Source of the DNA: an uncultured Clostridia bacterium
GTDB taxonomy: Bacteria > Bacillota > Clostridia > UBA1381
NCBI GenBank assembly: GCA_910578235.1
Contig: CAJTPP010000066.1
Span: 1 to 15,319, forward strand
Direction of reading: 5' to 3'
Length of the DNA: 15,319 bases
The translations under genes and the position numbers were made by a program. The notes under the pieces are model-generated. The model saw only the letters and a program-made list of their open reading frames with translations. It did no database searches and was not told where the DNA came from. Positions 14,348-15,319 of this stretch are shown here, piece by piece. Position 1 is the first letter of the stretch; each line of letters opens with the position of its first letter.

Positions 14348-15133
14348 TTATTTGTTCATATCAATATTTTTATCATACAGCTTTATATGGAACATTCGGC
14401 ACATATCCTTTTGCGATTCTAATTCACAATTTGCAATCAAAATATTGAAATCTTTGTCACTCGGATTTTTTTCTTTCTGCGCTGTACGAAGTGATGATAT
14501 ATATTCATTACGCAATATAGGTGGAATGGTAATAATCTGATAACCTTTGTTTACGAGAATTAAATTCATCAGAAGCCTTGCACATCTGCCATTACCATCT
14601 GTGAATGGGTGAATATCTACCAATCGTTTATGTGCATATGCGGCAAGCATTACAGGGTGTAATTTGTTTGACTTATTGTTTAATTCTGTTATGAGTTCCG
14701 TCATAAGCTGCGGTACTTTCTCTTGCGCTGGCGGAACATAGTCTGTACCCGTAATAAATACCTGATGCTGGCGATACTTTCCGGCATTGTCCGCGTCTAT
14801 GTTTAAATAAAACAGACGGTGCAACTCTTTTATCATATCTTCGCTAAATGAAAAAAAATCGCTTCTTGCAATTTTAAGCATATAATCATACGCTTTTGCG
14901 TGTCCTGTTGCCTCATAGCAGTCCTTTATCGGCTTACCGCCGACTGTTATTCCGTCCTCAAGCAACACCTTTGTTTCTGTAATGGTGAGCGTGTTACCTT
15001 CAAGCGCGTTTGAAGAATATGTTGTGCCTATGCGAAAATAATCGTCAAGCTCTTTGACTTCCTCCGGCTTTAAAGGACGCTTTGTGTCTATCAGATTTTT
15101 ATATTCATCTATGCGTTTTAATATGTTTTGCAT
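14348..15133 (-). CDS. Fic-domain protein, probable AMP transferase, class II self-inhibited
   Basis: 261 residues, cytoplasmic. The full Fic motif HPFTDGNGRCAR (175-186) carries the catalytic His, the metal-binding Asp and both phosphate-binding Arg/Asn positions, so the enzyme should be active on a nucleotide, most often ATP with transfer of AMP to a target hydroxyl. The N-terminal SNALEGN (41-47) fits the (S/T)xxxE(G/N) inhibitory helix of class II Fic proteins, with E45 expected to block productive ATP binding. The flap TGTDYVPPAQEKV (128-140) is typical of the group. Length is short for stand-alone Fic proteins, which often add a C-terminal winged helix that is not evident here. The start is ATG 15133 with AAAGGG upstream. 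It has its own promoter and terminator, so no functional link to the saccharolytic genes is shown. Confidence 0.92.
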   Translation of the reverse strand: MQNILKRIDEYKNLIDTKRPLKPEEVKELDDYFRIGTTYSSNALEGNTLTITETKVLLEDGITVGGKPIKDCYEATGHAKAYDYMLKIARSDFFSFSEDMIKELHRLFYLNIDADNAGKYRQHQVFITGTDYVPPAQEKVPQLMTELITELNNKSNKLHPVMLAAYAHKRLVDIHPFTDGNGRCARLLMNLILVNKGYQIITIPPILRNEYISSLRTAQKEKNPSDKDFNILIANCELESQKDMCRMFHIKLYDKNIDMNK

Positions 15134-15182
15134 ATCTTAACCCTTTCTTTTTTAGCAATGGTAAACATTCTGTTATATTTTA

Positions 15183-15211
15183 AGTATATCATATTATTAC
15201 CCGATTTTCAA
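15183..15211 (-). promoter_or_regulatory. Promoter of the fic-type gene
   Basis: On the minus strand TTGAAA (15211-15206) is followed after 17 bases by TATACT (15188-15183), with a TG extended -10. The leader is about 43 bases and carries AAAGGG before the ATG. Confidence 0.65.
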
Positions 15212-15222
15212 TATGGAAATGC

Positions 15223-15318
15223 TTAATATACACTGTTTACGACATCACGATTTCCTCCGCTGAATGAAAGAATTTGTTCATTAGCACAGAGTGTGTTTTC
15301 TAAAGTAAAAATGGTCAC
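15223..15318 (-). CDS. Possible 3' end of an unrecognised minus-strand gene cut by the window edge
   Basis: One minus-strand frame is open from the window edge for 31 codons, ending GGNRDVVNSVY and a TAA at 15223-15225, just upstream of the fic promoter. The other two minus-strand frames hit stops early. The stretch is too short to show homology, and no terminator follows it. It could be the C-terminus of a neighbouring gene or a chance open frame. Confidence 0.25.
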   Translation of the reverse strand: MTIFTLENTLCANEQILSFSGGNRDVVNSVY

Positions 15319-15319
15319 A

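Noticed and set aside
15237..15258. GGAGG followed by ATG TCG TAA on the minus strand upstream of fic
   Set aside because: It is only a two-codon frame, and it lies upstream of the fic promoter, so it is unlikely to be a leader peptide.
1..15319. tRNA, rRNA, riboswitch, CRISPR array or transposase
   Set aside because: No cloverleaf, conserved riboswitch core, regularly spaced repeats or transposase motif was seen on either strand. Leaders of all units are short.

Overview
The window reads as an AT-rich chromosomal segment of a Gram-positive anaerobe of the Clostridia type. It has strong AGGAGG-like ribosome binding sites, secreted multidomain carbohydrate-active proteins with Sec signal peptides, and an enzyme held on the surface by C-terminal S-layer homology (SLH) repeats. 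The protein style resembles pectin-degrading gut Firmicutes such as Monoglobus. That is an impression from domain architecture, not a database result.

Layout, left to right. Positions 1-139 hold no gene, only a 14-bp inverted repeat and a weak terminator-like hairpin. On the minus strand, 5946 to 140 is a tightly coupled two-gene operon without signal peptides: a 1071-residue DUF5107/TPR protein followed by a GH2 glycosidase, overlapping by one base (TGATG). A 144-bp divergent region separates this operon from an AraC-family regulator on the plus strand (6091-6951). The region carries a direct repeat with a 21-bp period, two helical turns, between the two promoters. A strong bidirectional hairpin (6955-6996) ends both the regulator and the next, convergent unit.

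That second minus-strand unit (13229 to 6998) encodes two secreted enzymes. The first is a 1385-residue GH42/GH35-related protein. A DNRLRE/CBM96-like domain is inserted in its catalytic barrel, and the protein is flanked by two copies of the same beta-sandwich module. The second is a GH43-like enzyme with a CBM61-like module and SLH anchors. A GC-rich stem-loop lies between the two genes. Upstream are a second AraC-family regulator (14190-13357), closed by its own terminator, and a stand-alone Fic protein (15133-14348). At the right edge is the possible 3' end of another minus-strand gene.

Working model (inference): the secreted GH42-like enzyme and the surface-anchored GH43 enzyme trim galactose-rich side chains of plant cell-wall polymers, such as RG-I galactan or arabinogalactan. 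The imported fragments are finished inside the cell by the GH2 enzyme with the DUF5107/TPR protein. Each transcription unit has an adjacent AraC-type sensor. No transporter lies in the window, so uptake must be encoded elsewhere. No tRNA, rRNA, CRISPR array or transposase was seen, and there is no gene-free stretch longer than 300 bases.
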